This document shows, in pieces, positions 9,347-18,502 of a stretch of 64,000 nucleotides of DNA. Position numbers and translations under genes: made by a program. The stretch is from Clostridia bacterium. GTDB taxonomy: Bacteria > Bacillota > Clostridia > Oscillospirales > CAG-272. The notes below the pieces were generated by a model. The model saw only the letters and a list, made by a program, of their open reading frames with translations. It did not search any database and had not been told where the DNA came from. Where the stretch lies: NCBI GenBank assembly GCA_017463125.1, contig JAFTPV010000018.1:62001-126000 (forward strand), written 5' to 3'. Numbering within the stretch: position 1 is the stretch's first letter; every line of letters starts with the position of its first letter.

Positions 9347-9381
9347 TTGTTAACTTTGTTAAAAACATTAAAATCTTAACA
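9347..9381. promoter_or_regulatory. TTGTTAA direct and inverted repeats in the response-regulator leader
   Basis: TTGTTAA occurs at 9347-9353 and 9356-9362 (9-base period), with the inverse TTAACAA at 9375-9381. The cluster covers the expected transcription start of the response regulator gene, where a bound protein would repress. I infer an autoregulatory site; no binding data exist here. Confidence 0.45.
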
Positions 9382-9385
9382 ATTT

Positions 9386-9414
9386 AATTATACAACATAT
9401 TTAGACCATAGTCA
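9386..9414 (-). promoter_or_regulatory. Sigma-A promoter of the response regulator gene
   Basis: On the minus strand, TTGACT (9414-9409), 17-base spacer, TATAAT (9391-9386). The start codon is about 70 bases downstream. Confidence 0.8.
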
Positions 9415-9498
9415 AGAACAATTTATTAATTTTTCACATACAAAAGAAAAATTTTCCATAAATATTAATTTAACTACCATTCAGATCGGAGTATTTTT

Positions 9499-10593
9499 AT
9501 GAAATTAGGTATTGTAGGACTTCCCAACGTGGGAAAAAGCACACTTTTTAACGCCTTGACAAATGCAGGGGCTGAGTCGGCGAACTATCCATTTTGCACA
9601 ATAGACCCTAACGTTGGCGTCGTTGCCGTTCCGGATAAGCGTCTTGACAGATTGGCCGAGATGTACAAGCCCGAGAAATACACTCCCGCAATTATCGAAT
9701 TTGTTGATATTGCAGGTCTTGTTAAGGGTGCGTCGCAGGGCGAGGGCCTCGGAAACAAGTTCCTTGGTAATATCAGAGAGGTTGACGCTGTAGTTCACGT
9801 TGTACGTTGCTTTGAGAACGGAGATATTATCCACGTTGAAGGCTCTGTTGATCCTCTTCGTGACGTTGAAACCATAAATCTTGAGCTTATCCTCTCCGAC
9901 CTTGAGGTTGTTGAGCGTGCGATAGACAGAACGACCAAGGCTGCTAAGGCTGATAAAAAGCTTCTTGAAAAGCTAGCCGTTCTCGAAAAGGTAAAGGTAG
10001 CTCTTGAGGCAGGCAAGTGTGCGCGCACTGTCACGCTTGATGCGGATGAAATAGCGTGGATAGAAGAGTCAAGGCTCCTGACACTTAAGCCTACTATATA
10101 CGTTGCAAATATTGCAGAGGATGAGGTTTCCGGCACTTATGAGAGCAACGAGGGTTATCAGCAGCTTAAGGCGCACGCCGATTCCGAGGGTAGCGAGATT
10201 ATAGCGGTAAGCGCACAGATTGAGGCAGAGCTTGCGGCTCTTGACGGTGAGGAAAAGGAGATGTTCCTCTCCGACCTTGGAATTGAGGAATCGGGTCTTG
10301 ACAAGCTTATTAAGTCCAGCTACTCACTTCTCGGACTTATCAGCTTTTTGACAGCCGGTCCCAAAGAGGTTCGCGCTTGGACGATTAAAAAGGGCACGAA
10401 GGCTCCCGGTGCTGCCGGTAAGATACATACCGACTTTGAGCGCGGATTCATTCGTGCCGAGGTAGTGGCGTTTGATGACCTTGTAAGAGAAGGTGATAGA
10501 AACAAGGTTAAGGAAAAAGGACTTCTTCGCAGTGAGGGCAAGGAATACGTAATGAAGGACGGCGACGTTGTAGAATTCCTCTTCAACGTTTAA
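9499..10593 (+). CDS. ychF: YchF/OLA1-type ATPase (Obg-related)
   Basis: A universally conserved ribosome-associated P-loop NTPase that prefers ATP to GTP. At 364 residues it has the expected length. The G1 motif GLPNVGKST is at residues 6-14, the G3 segment [19 protein letters not shown] follows, and the C-terminal TGS-like domain ends in [15 protein letters not shown]. The ATG at 9499 is preceded by GGAG about 8 bases upstream. The stop overlaps the convergent comEC stop by 11 bases, leaving no room for a terminator between them. The gene is monocistronic as far as I can see. The precise cellular role of the family is unsettled (translation and oxidative stress links). Confidence 0.96.
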   Translation: MKLGIVGLPNVGKSTLFNALTNAGAESANYPFCTIDPNVGVVAVPDKRLDRLAEMYKPEKYTPAIIEFVDIAGLVKGASQGEGLGNKFLGNIREVDAVVHVVRCFENGDIIHVEGSVDPLRDVETINLELILSDLEVVERAIDRTTKAAKADKKLLEKLAVLEKVKVALEAGKCARTVTLDADEIAWIEESRLLTLKPTIYVANIAEDEVSGTYESNEGYQQLKAHADSEGSEIIAVSAQIEAELAALDGEEKEMFLSDLGIEESGLDKLIKSSYSLLGLISFLTAGPKEVRAWTIKKGTKAPGAAGKIHTDFERGFIRAEVVAFDDLVREGDRNKVKEKGLLRSEGKEYVMKDGDVVEFLFNV

Positions 10594-12829
10594 TTTTAAA
10601 TTCAACATAATTCGGGTGTGAGTATATCTTGCACCCGTTTTTTTCATAGCTGATATAGTCCTCTTGGGTGAGAAAGAGATTTTCACTGTTTATGATTATA
10701 TATTCTGCCCAGTAAAGCTCTGCCTCTAAATAAATTCCGGATTTGTACTTTTTACCGTGAGATCCGAAAATAACGCCGTCTGATTGTGTGATGATTTCTT
10801 TGGTAAGTACGCGCGTATCCTTGTCGAGCATTCCCGATGAAATATAAGCGTACGTTTTCTTGTGATCGTAAAAATACAAGGCACATCTTGCGCTTCCTTC
10901 GCCGTACGGCTCGTGGTAGGCAGTAACGATATTGAATCCGCCTACTGTTACTCCGTTATCCACGTGAATAATAATTTTTGTTCTGAATTTATCCTCTAGC
11001 TTAATAATTCTGTCATAGATGGAGCGTTCTTCTTCATTTTTTGGAGTCGGGAGGTATATCTCTTGTATGGGAATACTTGAGAGTAGAACGGACAAATGCT
11101 CGTATGCCTTATAAGAGTAATGGGTAATAATATATTTATCCAATTTATATCGATCGTGCTTTTCTATATAAGCAATATTGTCGTATGCGTTGCTTTTAGA
11201 GTACTGTGATGAGTTGATAAGACAGCTCTCGTGCTCTGATTCTATTAAAATCATATCCTGTTTTTCTTCACCGGAGTAGGCTATCCTATCGCTTTCTGCA
11301 TAGGTCTTGTTGAGCACTGATGCCAGTATAAAGAGGAAGCATAACATTCCGGTAAGCGTCGCAACGGCTCGCTTTTTCTTCTTTATGTCAAGAATGATGA
11401 AGAGAAAGAAGCAAGCTATAAGTATGTATGCAAATATAATGAATAACGGGTGCTTGTTTGACACGTAGACGTCAAGGGAAGAAAGCTCACCTGCCATAGC
11501 GGTAACGAACTGTACTACCGGCCTTAATATTATACCGATGGGGACTATATTACCTAATATCAGCATCAGCATACCGAGATACATAACGATTTCAATAGGT
11601 ATCGTAAATAGCGTTGTGCTGATAGGAGAAATCGTTGAAATACCGTTAAACGCGGTGATAGTAAGCCCGAGGGTTGCAATTATAGCGAACACGGATACGA
11701 GAATTGATGCGCCAATATCCTTAAGCACTCTGAGGAGCGGTCGCTTTTCATAGGTTTTATCCCGATAGTCACTATATACTATCACACCTAAAGTAGCGAA
11801 GGCGGAAAGCCATAGGGAAAGATCGTATATAGCGTAGGGCGTCGTAAAGCATATTATTGAAACGGAAACAAAAAGTGACGTGATAGGGTCTTGTTCTCTA
11901 GAGAACAAAAACAGCACGGAGGAAAGTATTAGCATATATCCCGCTCGTAATATAGAGGATGGAAAACCGGTTAATGCCATATAGAGAACACAAAAGACGA
12001 TAGTAGTAACGACTCTTGCGTTTTTCGGACACCTGAAGGCACGCAACAGTCTTTCCAGTCCTGCCGAAAGGATAGCAAGGTGCATACCGCTCAGAGCCAG
12101 CATGTGCGTTATTCCAATGCGTTTGAAATCCAGATTCAACTGATCTGAAAGTAACTCTCTCTCCCCGAGAAGAAGTGCTGATACAAAGGAGCCGGTTTCA
12201 TAGTCCGATTGCATTATTGCGTGACGCGATATATTTTCTCTCATGTGCGAAAAATAGCTCTCGATAGGAATTTCACCGTTACCGAGTACCACGAAATCCT
12301 TGATATCATCGCATGAAGCGGAAATCCCTTTAGCATACCGGTAAATTTTATAATTTTTATCAAGATAATTAAAGTCTGTCAGTGTACATTTGAAAGAAAT
12401 TTTTGTGCCAACGGTGATGCCTGACGCGGTATCAAGGTCAATAAGCGCCGATAATTTATAATTCGTTAAGGGCTCACCGCCAATACTGTCAGTTTTAATA
12501 ATATAGGAACCAGAATAAGATGACTGAGAGCTTATTTCGACAACTGTACCGCTGACACTAACCTCGCCATCAAATCGCTTGTCCGCATAGAACCAAAGAT
12601 CAAAATAAACGTGGGATATAAGCATGGATGATATGAGCGCAAGAGCTGATATCAGAATCACTGTTTTTGATTTTTTTAGAGCTAAAAAAATAAAATATAT
12701 CAATAGAAGGGAAACTGCCGCGATAACGCAAGCCGATTTTATAAAATAGTCCCCTCTGGTAAAAAAGACAAGACCCCCCAGCATAATACACAGTATTAAG
12801 CTGAGCGGTCTTTTGTCAAAAAGTTTCAT
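10583..12829 (-). CDS. comEC: ComEC/Rec2-family DNA uptake channel, C-terminal domain degenerate
   Basis: A 748-residue polytopic membrane protein of the competence channel family. N-terminal helices (about 1-70) are followed by an OB-fold-like DUF4131 region (about 70-180). The Competence core then carries the LLGERELL and MLALSGMHLAILSAGLERLLR signature (about 225-260) and many membrane helices to about residue 510. The C-terminal metallo-beta-lactamase-like domain is present in outline but lacks the HxHxDH metal motif: the equivalent ITHYSYKAYEHL keeps only scattered His. It therefore may not have nuclease activity. It is the second gene of a dagK-comEC operon (15-base gap) and overlaps ychF tail to tail. 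No comEA is beside it. Confidence 0.88.
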   Translation of the reverse strand: MKLFDKRPLSLILCIMLGGLVFFTRGDYFIKSACVIAAVSLLLIYFIFLALKKSKTVILISALALISSMLISHVYFDLWFYADKRFDGEVSVSGTVVEISSQSSYSGSYIIKTDSIGGEPLTNYKLSALIDLDTASGITVGTKISFKCTLTDFNYLDKNYKIYRYAKGISASCDDIKDFVVLGNGEIPIESYFSHMRENISRHAIMQSDYETGSFVSALLLGERELLSDQLNLDFKRIGITHMLALSGMHLAILSAGLERLLRAFRCPKNARVVTTIVFCVLYMALTGFPSSILRAGYMLILSSVLFLFSREQDPITSLFVSVSIICFTTPYAIYDLSLWLSAFATLGVIVYSDYRDKTYEKRPLLRVLKDIGASILVSVFAIIATLGLTITAFNGISTISPISTTLFTIPIEIVMYLGMLMLILGNIVPIGIILRPVVQFVTAMAGELSSLDVYVSNKHPLFIIFAYILIACFFLFIILDIKKKKRAVATLTGMLCFLFILASVLNKTYAESDRIAYSGEEKQDMILIESEHESCLINSSQYSKSNAYDNIAYIEKHDRYKLDKYIITHYSYKAYEHLSVLLSSIPIQEIYLPTPKNEEERSIYDRIIKLEDKFRTKIIIHVDNGVTVGGFNIVTAYHEPYGEGSARCALYFYDHKKTYAYISSGMLDKDTRVLTKEIITQSDGVIFGSHGKKYKSGIYLEAELYWAEYIIINSENLFLTQEDYISYEKNGCKIYSHPNYVEFKIKR

Positions 12830-12844
12830 ATCACACCATAAAAA

Positions 12845-13774
12845 TCAGTTTTTGTTACGGTATTCGCACCCCTTGGGTATTACAAAATTAAACGCGCCGG
12901 GAATAACGGAAAAATCAATATTTTTCGCGCCCTTTATTTCACCGTCAATGCAGATGGGAATGGGAGCGTCAAACTCCATTCTAAAATGCGGCACCTGCCT
13001 GTGATGGAACACCTTAGCTGCTGCCTTTGATTCAAGATAAGTACCGTTCTTGTAAGAACCGACAAGAGAAATAAACGTTAATCTTGACACCTTATCTATT
13101 GCGGTAACGTCGAGAAGCCCGTCCTGTAGATTTGCTCTGGGAGCAGCCTTAAATCCGCCTCCGCAGAATTTTCCGTTACCGATTGCGGTGAGGGTAAATT
13201 CCTTTTCCAAGACCATGCCGTCGTCAAAAATTATACGCATTTTAGTGCCGAATTTCTTAAACAGAACAACGACGACACCAAGAATGTAAGACAGACCTGG
13301 GGTTACGAGCTTTTTTCTCTTAAGCTTTTCCGCCTCCTTAACTACAGCGCAGTCAAAGCCTATGTTTACCATATTTACACAATACGCGTCGTTATATTTT
13401 ATCAGATCGAGAGGTATGGTTTCACCGTCGATCTGGGCATTAATATCAGAGAAAAGACGCGTGTTTGTAAAGTTTCTTACAAAATCGTTGCCGGAGCCGT
13501 TGGGAATAACGCCAAATTCAACGTTGGGGTTAGAGGGGGCACTGTTAGCAATTTCGTTAATAGTACCGTCGCCTCCTATGCAGATAAATCTCTGACGCTC
13601 GCTGGATATACGAACCATAGATTTTACATACTCGAGGGCATCACCGGAGCAGGTGGTGTAATAAATATGATAATTCAACTGCCTATTTGCACAAACCTCT
13701 TTAATAATCGGTTCAAGCTTTTTTTGCTTCGGGCTGCTTCCTGATTTTGGATTTAATATAAAATGGTAAATCAT
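12845..13774 (-). CDS. Diacylglycerol/lipid kinase family protein (DagK/YegS type)
   Basis: A 309-residue soluble lipid kinase of the DagK_cat fold, probably phosphorylating diacylglycerol or a related lipid so that it re-enters phospholipid synthesis. The N-terminus has the family NPKSGS motif at about 8-13. The nucleotide and active-site signatures are GGDGTINEI (about 67-75) and PNGSGNDFVRN (about 91-101). A C-terminal beta-sandwich with GGFKAAPRANLQDGLLDV follows. Transcription starts from a consensus promoter at 13824-13852 that lies just past the end of rarA. It leads comEC by 15 bases. DagK function in this genome is inferred by homology; sphingoid or other lipid substrates are possible. 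Confidence 0.9.
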   Translation of the reverse strand: MIYHFILNPKSGSSPKQKKLEPIIKEVCANRQLNYHIYYTTCSGDALEYVKSMVRISSERQRFICIGGDGTINEIANSAPSNPNVEFGVIPNGSGNDFVRNFTNTRLFSDINAQIDGETIPLDLIKYNDAYCVNMVNIGFDCAVVKEAEKLKRKKLVTPGLSYILGVVVVLFKKFGTKMRIIFDDGMVLEKEFTLTAIGNGKFCGGGFKAAPRANLQDGLLDVTAIDKVSRLTFISLVGSYKNGTYLESKAAAKVFHHRQVPHFRMEFDAPIPICIDGEIKGAKNIDFSVIPGAFNFVIPKGCEYRNKN

Positions 13775-13823
13775 TGGAAAAAATCCTCCGAAAAAGCATC
13801 AAAATTAATTGTTTAATGTTCCT

Positions 13824-13852
13824 ATTATAACAGAGAATGTGTAATTTGTCAA
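13824..13852 (-). promoter_or_regulatory. Sigma-A promoter of dagK-comEC
   Basis: On the minus strand, TTGACA (13852-13847), 17-base spacer, TATAAT (13829-13824), an exact consensus, 50 bases before the dagK start. Confidence 0.85.
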
Positions 13853-13899
13853 GTTTTGACGAAAAATTGATGTGAAAGTGGGTAATGCGGGATGATATT

Positions 13900-15147
13900 T
13901 TAATGCTTTTTTATATTTTTTGACGAGTTAATGATAAAATCATGGTACGCCTTTGCTGCTTGCTCGGTTTTGTTTTGACCGAATTCGTAGTATTTTTTAC
14001 CTATAAGATCCGACGGGAGATAGGTCTGAGTTACGTAATCGTTCTCGTAATCGTGTGGGTAAAGGTATCCGTTAAACAGAGGACTTCTTAAATGCTCCGG
14101 CACCGTTACGCCAAGACCGCGTGCTATGTCCTCCGAAGCCCTGTGATATGCCATATACGCCGTGTTGGATTTAGGGGCGGTGGCGAGTATTGTGACAATG
14201 TTTGCCAATGGGATTGCTGCCTCGGGCAGTCCTACCACCTTTGCACTTTCAGTACATGCATAGGCAAGTGACGCTGCCATAGGATACGCACAGCCTATAT
14301 CCTCGTTTGCTATTACGAGAATTCGTCTGCAAGCAGAGAGAAGATCTCCCGATGCCAAAATTTTTGCAAGATAGAAAATTGCCGCATCGGGATCAGAGCC
14401 TCTGATTGATTTTTGCAGACAGGAGAGCAGGTCGTAATGTACGTCACCATCCCTGTCGTAATGGCCTACAACGGAGGGAAGAAGGGAAGAAACTGCTTCC
14501 TCTGTAATCTCCTTATCGGTTATGTAAAAGGCGTTTTCTAAAACGCCAATGCTCATTCTTACGTCACCGCCACAGGCGTAGGCGATTGAAAGAAGCACGT
14601 CGTCGCCGGCTTTCTTAGTGACACTGAAATCTTCGCACAAAATTTCCATCGCACGTCTTAAGGATGGAAGGCAGTCCTTTGCCGTAACCGACTTAAATTC
14701 AAATACCGACGAGCGAGATAGCAGAGCGTTATAAACGCAGTAATAAGGGTTTTCGGTGGTGGAAGCTATAAGAGTCAGCTTTCCGTTTTCCATAAATTCA
14801 AGAAGAGATTGCTGCTGCTTTTTATTGAAGTACTGTATCTCGTCAAGATAAAGAAGGGTGCCGCTTTCCGAAAAAATATTATCGGTAGATGAAATTACGT
14901 CCTTAATGTCGGAAAGGGAAGCTGTTGTTGCGTTAAGCTTGTATAACTGCATTCCGGAGGCAAGAGCTATTATATTAGCTACTGTGGTCTTACCCGTTCC
15001 GGGAGGACCGAAAAATATCATATTCGGAATTCGTTTGTTTTCAACGAGACGACGTAAAATTCCTTTTTCTCCAACTAGATGTACCTGACCTGCAACCTGA
15101 TCAAAGGTCGTGGGCCTCATTCTGTCAGCCAGAGGTTTAATTGCCAT
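13900..15147 (-). CDS. rarA: Replication-associated recombination protein A (clamp-loader-like AAA+ ATPase)
   Basis: RarA/MgsA acts at stalled replication forks and binds SSB and single-strand ends. The 415-residue length is usual. The N-terminal PLADRMRPTTFDQVAGQ motif, Walker [10 protein letters not shown] (about 47-55), Walker B LLYLDEIQYF and the SSVFEFK arginine-finger region are present. The C-terminal tetramerisation part carries FYLAKILASGD and the NEDIGCAYP motif, hallmark of this family. It follows recG by 12 bases, and an AGAAAGG ribosome binding site lies within that gap, so recG-rarA is a DNA-repair operon transcribed leftward. Confidence 0.95.
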   Translation of the reverse strand: MAIKPLADRMRPTTFDQVAGQVHLVGEKGILRRLVENKRIPNMIFFGPPGTGKTTVANIIALASGMQLYKLNATTASLSDIKDVISSTDNIFSESGTLLYLDEIQYFNKKQQQSLLEFMENGKLTLIASTTENPYYCVYNALLSRSSVFEFKSVTAKDCLPSLRRAMEILCEDFSVTKKAGDDVLLSIAYACGGDVRMSIGVLENAFYITDKEITEEAVSSLLPSVVGHYDRDGDVHYDLLSCLQKSIRGSDPDAAIFYLAKILASGDLLSACRRILVIANEDIGCAYPMAASLAYACTESAKVVGLPEAAIPLANIVTILATAPKSNTAYMAYHRASEDIARGLGVTVPEHLRSPLFNGYLYPHDYENDYVTQTYLPSDLIGKKYYEFGQNKTEQAAKAYHDFIINSSKNIKKH

Positions 15148-15159
15148 ATCATTACCTTT

Positions 15160-17304
15160 CTACGATAGATTATCTAAATTGATATAAACGTGTTCTTCAA
15201 TCTGCTCACGTAGGAGCTTGTTTTCTTCTTTACATAGTCCGGGGTCGTCCTCGACGACGGCCTTTGCCGTAGAGAAGGCAAGCTCAAAGAGCTTGTGGTC
15301 GTCGCATTTTGTAGCAAACTTGAACTCAAATCCGCCACTCTGCCTGATATTATTAGTGTTATTTGCAGAAAAGAAATCTCCCGGACCTCGCAGAATCAAA
15401 TCCTTTTCCGCAATTTCAAAGCCGTCATACGTGCTTTTCATTATATCAAGCCTTGCTGATGATTTTTCACCGGCCGCATCGGATACCAAAACGCAGTATG
15501 ACTTACGCATTCCGCGTCCAACACGGCCTCTTAGCTGATGGAGCTGGGAAAGACCGAATCTCTCGGAATTTTCAACTATCATCAGGGAGGCGTTAGGTAC
15601 GTTTACTCCTACCTCGATTACCGTAGTAGATACTAAAACATCGATATTACCGCTAGAAAATTCTCCCATAATAGCATCTTTTTCGGCAGGCTTCATTTTA
15701 CCGTGTAAAACCGAGATGCGAAGATGAGGCAGAGCTTTTTTTAATTCCTCGGAAAAATCAACCGCATTTTTTAGGTTAAGTGTGCCTGTGTTTACAAGAC
15801 CTGCATTGATTTTATCTGTAACCATTATTTCGTCATACTCTTCGTCGGACTCGATTGAGGGACATACTATGTAGCATTGACCGCCGAGGGATACCTGTTT
15901 TGATATAAAGTCATTCAGCCTTTTTCTGTAGCTCTCGTCAACTACGTAGGTTTCTACGCGTGTGCGTCCTTTGGGCATATCAACTATTCTTGAAACGTCA
16001 AGATCTCCGTATATAGCAAGCGCGAGCGTTCTGGGAATAGGTGTTGCACTCATTACAAGAAGATGGGCGTTTTCAGATTTCTTTTTTAGCTTTGCACGTT
16101 GGTTGACACCGAACCGGTGCTGCTCGTCTGTGATTACAAGACCTAAATTGTTAAAATTCAACTTGTCCGATATCAATGCGTGCGTGCCGATAACAATATT
16201 TGTATCGCCCGAATTTATCTGCTCGTAAATCCTCTTTTTCTCCTTTTGCGAGGTTGAGCCGAGCAGAAGCTCTACCCTTATACCTAAAGGCGAGAGCAGT
16301 TCCTTTACGTCCTGGTAGTGCTGACGCGCAAGAATCTCCGTAGGTACCATAAGAGCCGCTTGATATCCGGATTTTACTGCTATATACATAGCCGTAATAG
16401 CGCACACTGTTTTTCCGCAGCCAACGTCACCAACGATTATACGTGCCATTGGTGCAACGACGCCGGATTTTCCAATGACCGTGTCGGAGTAAATGTCGTT
16501 TATCGCTCTTTTCTGCGATGGGGTGAGCTCGTATGGTAAAAGTGCGGTCAAGGGGTCGATAGAGCAGGGCGAGAAGCGAATTCCGTCGCAGTGCTTTTTT
16601 TGTGATGCAGAGAGAGAAATACTGATTCCAAAAATGAGCATTTCGTCAAACGAAAGACGCGTAAGCGCACGCCTTAAGCTATCCTCGTCTTTTGGGGAAT
16701 GTGCGTTTTTGATAGCGTAGGAAAGGGTGCATAACGAATTTTTTAGTCTTATTTTTTCGGGAATCGGGTCGATAATTCGAGGCAGAACTATATTAAGCGT
16801 GCTTTTTATTAATTTATCCAGTTGCTTCGAGGATAGCCCTTGCGTCGATGGATAAACAGGAACGTAATCTTCAAGCGGAACGTCTTCAATAATTGGCTCG
16901 TATTTCGGATTTACAAGCTGTAGCCGTCCTTTTGAAACCGATGTTTTGCCGTAAAATCTAAATTCAAGACCGGTATGGAAAATATCCTTCACAAAAGGAG
17001 AGTTGAAGAATACGATTTCAACGGAGCCGCTGCTGTCAAACGCCCTAAATTTTGAAATTGTAAATCCACGCTTGACGTTGGCAGAGCGAACTTCGGTCGC
17101 TACCGTTAGCACATAGGACTGCGAGATTTCTTCGTTAAACTGTGAGAGAAGCCTTACGTTACCGCGTGCTTCGTATGCGCGAGGGAAAAAATATACAAGA
17201 TCTTTTACGGTGGTTATACCAAGACGCTCGAGCTTTTCGGCTCTCGCCTTTCCGACACCGGAAAGCTTTTCAACCGAGTCGTATAGAGAAAAAGACTGCA
17301 CCAT
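15160..17304 (-). CDS. recG: ATP-dependent DNA helicase RecG
   Basis: Branch-migrating helicase that regresses stalled forks and processes Holliday junctions. The start is the ATG at 17304, which has AAGGAGGG five bases upstream; a TTG at 17319 is in frame but lies inside that ribosome binding site. The 714-residue protein has an N-terminal helix-hairpin-helix-like segment (LSGVGKARAEKLERLG) and an OB/wedge domain (about 60-150). The superfamily 2 core follows: Walker A GDVGCGKT, the DEQH box in ITDEQHRFGV, motif III SATPIPRTLAL, and motifs V and VI in VGVNVPNASLMIVEN and QLRGRVGRG. It is divergent from the yybS operon. Confidence 0.96.
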   Translation of the reverse strand: MVQSFSLYDSVEKLSGVGKARAEKLERLGITTVKDLVYFFPRAYEARGNVRLLSQFNEEISQSYVLTVATEVRSANVKRGFTISKFRAFDSSGSVEIVFFNSPFVKDIFHTGLEFRFYGKTSVSKGRLQLVNPKYEPIIEDVPLEDYVPVYPSTQGLSSKQLDKLIKSTLNIVLPRIIDPIPEKIRLKNSLCTLSYAIKNAHSPKDEDSLRRALTRLSFDEMLIFGISISLSASQKKHCDGIRFSPCSIDPLTALLPYELTPSQKRAINDIYSDTVIGKSGVVAPMARIIVGDVGCGKTVCAITAMYIAVKSGYQAALMVPTEILARQHYQDVKELLSPLGIRVELLLGSTSQKEKKRIYEQINSGDTNIVIGTHALISDKLNFNNLGLVITDEQHRFGVNQRAKLKKKSENAHLLVMSATPIPRTLALAIYGDLDVSRIVDMPKGRTRVETYVVDESYRKRLNDFISKQVSLGGQCYIVCPSIESDEEYDEIMVTDKINAGLVNTGTLNLKNAVDFSEELKKALPHLRISVLHGKMKPAEKDAIMGEFSSGNIDVLVSTTVIEVGVNVPNASLMIVENSERFGLSQLHQLRGRVGRGMRKSYCVLVSDAAGEKSSARLDIMKSTYDGFEIAEKDLILRGPGDFFSANNTNNIRQSGGFEFKFATKCDDHKLFELAFSTAKAVVEDDPGLCKEENKLLREQIEEHVYINLDNLS

Positions 17305-17432
17305 TCGTCCCTCCTTCAAATTTCATATATAACATTTTACTATACTTTTCGTATTATTGCAATAAAAAAGCAGAAAAAACTTAAAAAAATTACCAAGTTC
17401 ACATTTAATTAATAAAAAAATAAAGATTTTTA

Positions 17433-17461
17433 TTTACAAAAATATTATAATGTGTTATAAT
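17433..17461 (+). promoter_or_regulatory. Promoter of the yybS-gdpP-rplI-dnaB-tilS operon
   Basis: TTTACA at 17433-17438, 17-base spacer, TATAAT at 17456-17461, 30 bases before the yybS start. Confidence 0.75.
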
Positions 17462-17491
17462 AATATGAATACTTATCTATTTGGAGAAAAA

Positions 17492-18487
17492 ATGAAATTT
17501 GAACTGAAGAATAATAAATCATATCAAAAGACAGTTTTATTTTCCTTTTTGATGGCGCTTTTATTTTCCACGCTGACAATATTATTCGGCGAGATATTTT
17601 TGCCGTTTTCGTCGGCTTTTCTTGCCGTGCTTCTTACGGTGGAGGGGGATAAGCGTAAATTTTCACTAATAGCGGCATCAGTAACCGTCGTCTTGTCCTT
17701 CATACCCGGCAGTTTCCCAAGTACGCTGGGCATTGCAACTGTTATAATCGCTTTTGCGCTTTCCCTTATGTATAGAGCAGAGTTTGCAAAATGTGATATT
17801 GCAATGCTGCTGACGCTCATTTTCTCCGCTTCTATTATTCTGTCCGTCTTCTTTATGGTATTCAAGATAACGGATGAATATTCTTTTGAGTACGCTTTTA
17901 ACTATATGAAGGAGCTGTACACCACATTTAGAGATGCGCTTGCAAAACAAATGGTTGTTTCCTATTCCGCTATCCCTGAAATGAGCGAGCTCGGCTTTAC
18001 CGAGCAGATTATATCTGATGCTATTGACAGCCTTGCAAATTATTTGATTTCCTTTATACTGATAGTTGCCTTCTTGCTTACAGGTATTACCCTTAAACTC
18101 TTCGGCTTCGTTTTATCTAGACTTCATTCCGAGCCTGAGCAGATTCGGGGGTGGCGATTCGTTACGCCCTCTGCCTTTGCATACTTTTATATTGTGCTAT
18201 TCCTTGTTTCTACTTTTATGATGGGAAACAGCGTTATCGAGGTTGCGGTTTTGAACCTTTCTAACCTATTTGCTGTTATATACGCTTACATAGGTCTTAA
18301 GAGTGCATACTCGATGTTAAGAAGCAAAAGAAGCGCGGTATTTTCTTCGGTAATTTTAACGCTGGCACTATTCGTCTTTTCCGGCTTTGCAATTAACGTT
18401 CTTTCCGTTTTGGGAGTTGTATTCACTATTCGTTACAACGCACAGGGGAGCAAGGGCAACTCTGACGGAAACTTTATGAATCTTTAA
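17492..18487 (+). CDS. DUF2232 (YybS-like) integral membrane protein
   Basis: A hydrophobic protein of 331 residues with about eight membrane segments, matching the DUF2232/YybS family that sits upstream of gdpP in Bacillus and many Clostridia. The ATG at 17492 has GGAG at 17483-17486; an ATG-less extension to 17450 (TGT-rich, M-C-Y-N-N) lies within the promoter region and is not credible. A soluble loop between about residues 120 and 190 contains YSFEYAFNYMKELYTTF. The gene leads a conserved run with gdpP (15-base gap), rplI and dnaB. Molecular function is unknown; the conserved linkage suggests a tie to c-di-AMP turnover or envelope physiology, which is inference. Confidence 0.86.
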   Translation: MKFELKNNKSYQKTVLFSFLMALLFSTLTILFGEIFLPFSSAFLAVLLTVEGDKRKFSLIAASVTVVLSFIPGSFPSTLGIATVIIAFALSLMYRAEFAKCDIAMLLTLIFSASIILSVFFMVFKITDEYSFEYAFNYMKELYTTFRDALAKQMVVSYSAIPEMSELGFTEQIISDAIDSLANYLISFILIVAFLLTGITLKLFGFVLSRLHSEPEQIRGWRFVTPSAFAYFYIVLFLVSTFMMGNSVIEVAVLNLSNLFAVIYAYIGLKSAYSMLRSKRSAVFSSVILTLALFVFSGFAINVLSVLGVVFTIRYNAQGSKGNSDGNFMNL

Positions 18488-18502
18488 GGAGATTGGACAA
18501 TA

